A stretch of 21,957 bases of DNA. It comes from 2-12-FULL-41-17 sp964562855 (GTDB taxonomy: Bacteria > Patescibacteriota > Microgenomatia > Curtissbacterales > GWA2-41-24). The position numbers were made by a program, and so were the translations under genes. The stretch lies in NCBI GenBank assembly GCA_964562855.1, contig CAZLVB010000012.1:1-21957 (forward strand). Reading direction: 5' to 3'. Positions 20,382-21,957 of this stretch are shown one piece after another; the stretch's first letter is position 1, and each line of letters starts with the position of its first letter. A model generated the notes under the pieces. It ran no database searches, had not been told where the DNA came from, and saw only the letters and a list, made by a program, of their open reading frames with translations.

Positions 20382-21316
20382 GGAGCTACTTTCAATTTTC
20401 CCCTAAAGTCTGCCAATTTTTTGTAATTTTTCTTTCGCATAAAATCTCTAAGTTCATTCTGAACTCTCTCAAAAATAGCCGGTCCATTTTGTAAAAAGGC
20501 GGTGCCAATCTGGACAGCAGATGCACCGGCTAAGATGAACTCAAAAGCATCGACTCCTGTGAAAACTCCGCCAACGCCAATAATCTGTATTTTTTTGCCC
20601 AGACGTTCATAAAATGTCCTTACGTTGGCGAGGGCTGCGAACTTGACATATCTTCCGCCAATCCCCCCCAAACCTCCCTTGGGCTTAATCAAGGTTTTTC
20701 CCTTGTACGGATCAATCGCTAGACCGTTGCCGATGGAATTAATGCAGGTAATAAATTTAACCGGATACCTGCCAATAACATTTGCGGCCTGTTCCATGTG
20801 GACAAGATCAAAATAAGGAGGAAGTTTTACGCCCCAAGGTTTTTTGCAGATCTTGGAAACAGCTTCAAGCAGGCTATCCATGCCTTCGAAATCGTAACCA
20901 ACAATTGGTTTACCGATAGTATTGGGTGATCCGGGATTGAACTCTATGATGTCGACAGGAGAATCATTAAAAGCTTTAAAAATAATTATGTTATCTTCAA
21001 GGGACAATCCAGAAATACTGGCAATTATCGGCTTTTTATATTTTTTGGCAAGAATTTTTGAAAAATTTATATATGCTTTGTAGCCTAAATTGGGTAGCCC
21101 CATAGAATTAATAGAGCCAAACTCCAAATCCGCATAGCGCGGTTCGGGATTACCTTTTCTGGGCTCGAGAGTGCAGGACTTCATGGTAATTGCCGACGAT
21201 TTAGACTTGGCAATGATTTCCAGTTCTTTTAATGTTACGTCTGCAGGACCGGCCGTGTTAAAAACGCATGTTTCGAGTTTTACTCCAGCAATTATTGTTG
21301 AAATGTCAATCTTCAT
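20378..21316 (-). CDS. pyrD: Dihydroorotate dehydrogenase (class 1-like, Ser catalytic base)
   Basis: FMN enzyme of 312 aa that oxidises dihydroorotate to orotate, the fourth step of pyrimidine synthesis. FMN and substrate motifs are FNTAGP, ITMKSCTLEPRKGNPEPR (K46), NSMGLPN, EFNPGSPNTIGKP, VKLPPYFD, GVGGVFTGVDAFEFILAGA and VQIGTAF. In class 1A enzymes the catalytic base is Cys in NLSCPN; here the motif is NPGSPN, with Ser130. Serine is the base of class 2 and of the few described class-1S enzymes. The ATG at 21316 gives the normal N-terminus. An in-frame TTG at 21385 would add 23 Lys/Ser/Thr-rich residues encoded by short AAAAGTA-type repeats. It directly follows pyrE. Confidence 0.93.
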   Translation of the reverse strand: MKIDISTIIAGVKLETCVFNTAGPADVTLKELEIIAKSKSSAITMKSCTLEPRKGNPEPRYADLEFGSINSMGLPNLGYKAYINFSKILAKKYKKPIIASISGLSLEDNIIIFKAFNDSPVDIIEFNPGSPNTIGKPIVGYDFEGMDSLLEAVSKICKKPWGVKLPPYFDLVHMEQAANVIGRYPVKFITCINSIGNGLAIDPYKGKTLIKPKGGLGGIGGRYVKFAALANVRTFYERLGKKIQIIGVGGVFTGVDAFEFILAGASAVQIGTAFLQNGPAIFERVQNELRDFMRKKNYKKLADFRGKLKVAP

Positions 21317-21377
21317 GTCTTTGTTCTCTTTTTTACTTTTGATACTTGTCGTACTTTTGGTACCTTTGATACTTTTA

Positions 21378-21957
21378 CTACTCAAACCCCATTTTCTTGC
21401 CCCAGTTTTTGGGATCTTGGGCCCAATTCCGGATTATATCAACCTGTTCTTTTTGCAAAAAACCTCTTTTTTCGGCAACTTGCAATGAATTATTAAGATC
21501 ACAAAGAGAAAATAGTTTCACTTTATTTTTTGCGAAATCTTTCTCTGTTCCTTCAAAACCGTATGTGTAAACCGAAACCTCACTATTGACCTCAACGCCA
21601 AGTCTTCTCAACGCCGCAACAACTCCAAGAGAAGAAATTCCGGTAGAGACTAAATCCTCAATGACAATTGCCTTTTGGTCGCGTTTAATGACACCTTCGA
21701 CTTGACTACCTTTACCATGTTTTTTTGCCTCTCCTCGAGCATACACCATGGGAAGTTTTAGTTCCCAGGCAACAAATGCGGCGTGAGGAATCCCGGCTGT
21801 AGCGGTTCCAGCAATTACATCTGGAAGACCGACCTGTTTAATTTTGGCAATAAGGTATTTAGTAATTTTCTCCCTTATTTTTGGGTAAGACATAATTAGC
21901 CGGTTGTCAGTATAAACGGGAGACAATATACCCGATGCGTATCTGAAGGGCTGTCTG
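21378..21957 (-). CDS. pyrE: Orotate phosphoribosyltransferase, 5' end outside window
   Basis: Converts orotate and PRPP to OMP, the step after PyrD. The reading frame is open to the window end: upstream of a TTG at 21926 it continues as RQPFRYASGI, joining the family motif LSPVYTDNR, so the true start lies outside. The PRPP loop is AIVIEDLVSTGISS, TATAGIPHAAF is the substrate/PPi loop, and ARGEAKKHGKG is the flexible loop. The visible part is about 192 residues, so only a few dozen N-terminal residues are missing. The stop at 21378-21380 is followed within 62 bp by pyrD on the same strand. Confidence 0.94.
   Translation of the reverse strand, partial: RQPFRYASGILSPVYTDNRLIMSYPKIREKITKYLIAKIKQVGLPDVIAGTATAGIPHAAFVAWELKLPMVYARGEAKKHGKGSQVEGVIKRDQKAIVIEDLVSTGISSLGVVAALRRLGVEVNSEVSVYTYGFEGTEKDFAKNKVKLFSLCDLNNSLQVAEKRGFLQKEQVDIIRNWAQDPKNWGKKMGFE

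Noticed and set aside
1..21957. Mobile element, prophage or defence locus
   Set aside because: No transposase, integrase, phage structural, restriction or toxin-antitoxin gene was found; the content is housekeeping and metabolic.

Overview
The window looks like a piece of a streamlined genome from the Candidate Phyla Radiation (Patescibacteria), most like the Microgenomates group. This is inferred from protein character, not from a search. The supporting signs are very short intergenic gaps, many 4-nt start/stop overlaps, short versions of housekeeping proteins (L19, GatB), a DAWGHGSSGENSDFG-type GatA, GC-rich palindromic repeats in otherwise AT-rich DNA, and many genes with no Shine-Dalgarno sequence but a -10 box just upstream of the start codon. 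TGA is used as an ordinary stop, so this is not one of the UGA-recoded CPR lineages.

Layout. Bases 1-160 are the probable 3' part of a tmRNA. An unknown soluble protein (203-775), a TM-helix/MscS-like membrane protein (887-1558) and tRNA-Glu(UUC) (1608-1679) follow. A long structured leader precedes a DEAD-box RNA helicase (2007-3194). After that come a decayed HAD-phosphatase fragment and about 250 bp of palindromes without genes (to 3732). Bases 3733-5672 form a thiol-redox island. A minus-strand operon encodes DsbB, DsbA and a small ferredoxin; it is divergent from an ArsR-type regulator followed by a glutaredoxin. The two promoters are interleaved around a 24-bp palindrome.

Bases 5734-10368 are a plus-strand series: a beta-CASP RNase, a ribulose-phosphate epimerase-like protein whose metal histidines are replaced, a LOG-like protein, a PfkB sugar/nucleoside kinase and a D-2-hydroxyacid dehydrogenase. 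The minus strand from 19762 to 10370 holds htpX, gatC, gatA, gatB and dnaE, then rplS (own promoter), rnhB, yraN and an unknown protein. This is an information-processing block: membrane proteolysis, tRNA amidation, replication, ribosome, and RNA:DNA hybrid removal. A yjbQ/UPF0047 gene (19851-20381) converges on pyrD and pyrE (minus strand, to the window end), which catalyse the fourth and fifth steps of pyrimidine synthesis.

No CRISPR array, transposase, phage gene or recognisable defence system was seen. The most interesting items are the dsb/arsR regulatory island, the recurrent leaderless promoter architecture, the substituted epimerase-like active site, and a palindromic repeat captured inside the gatC reading frame.
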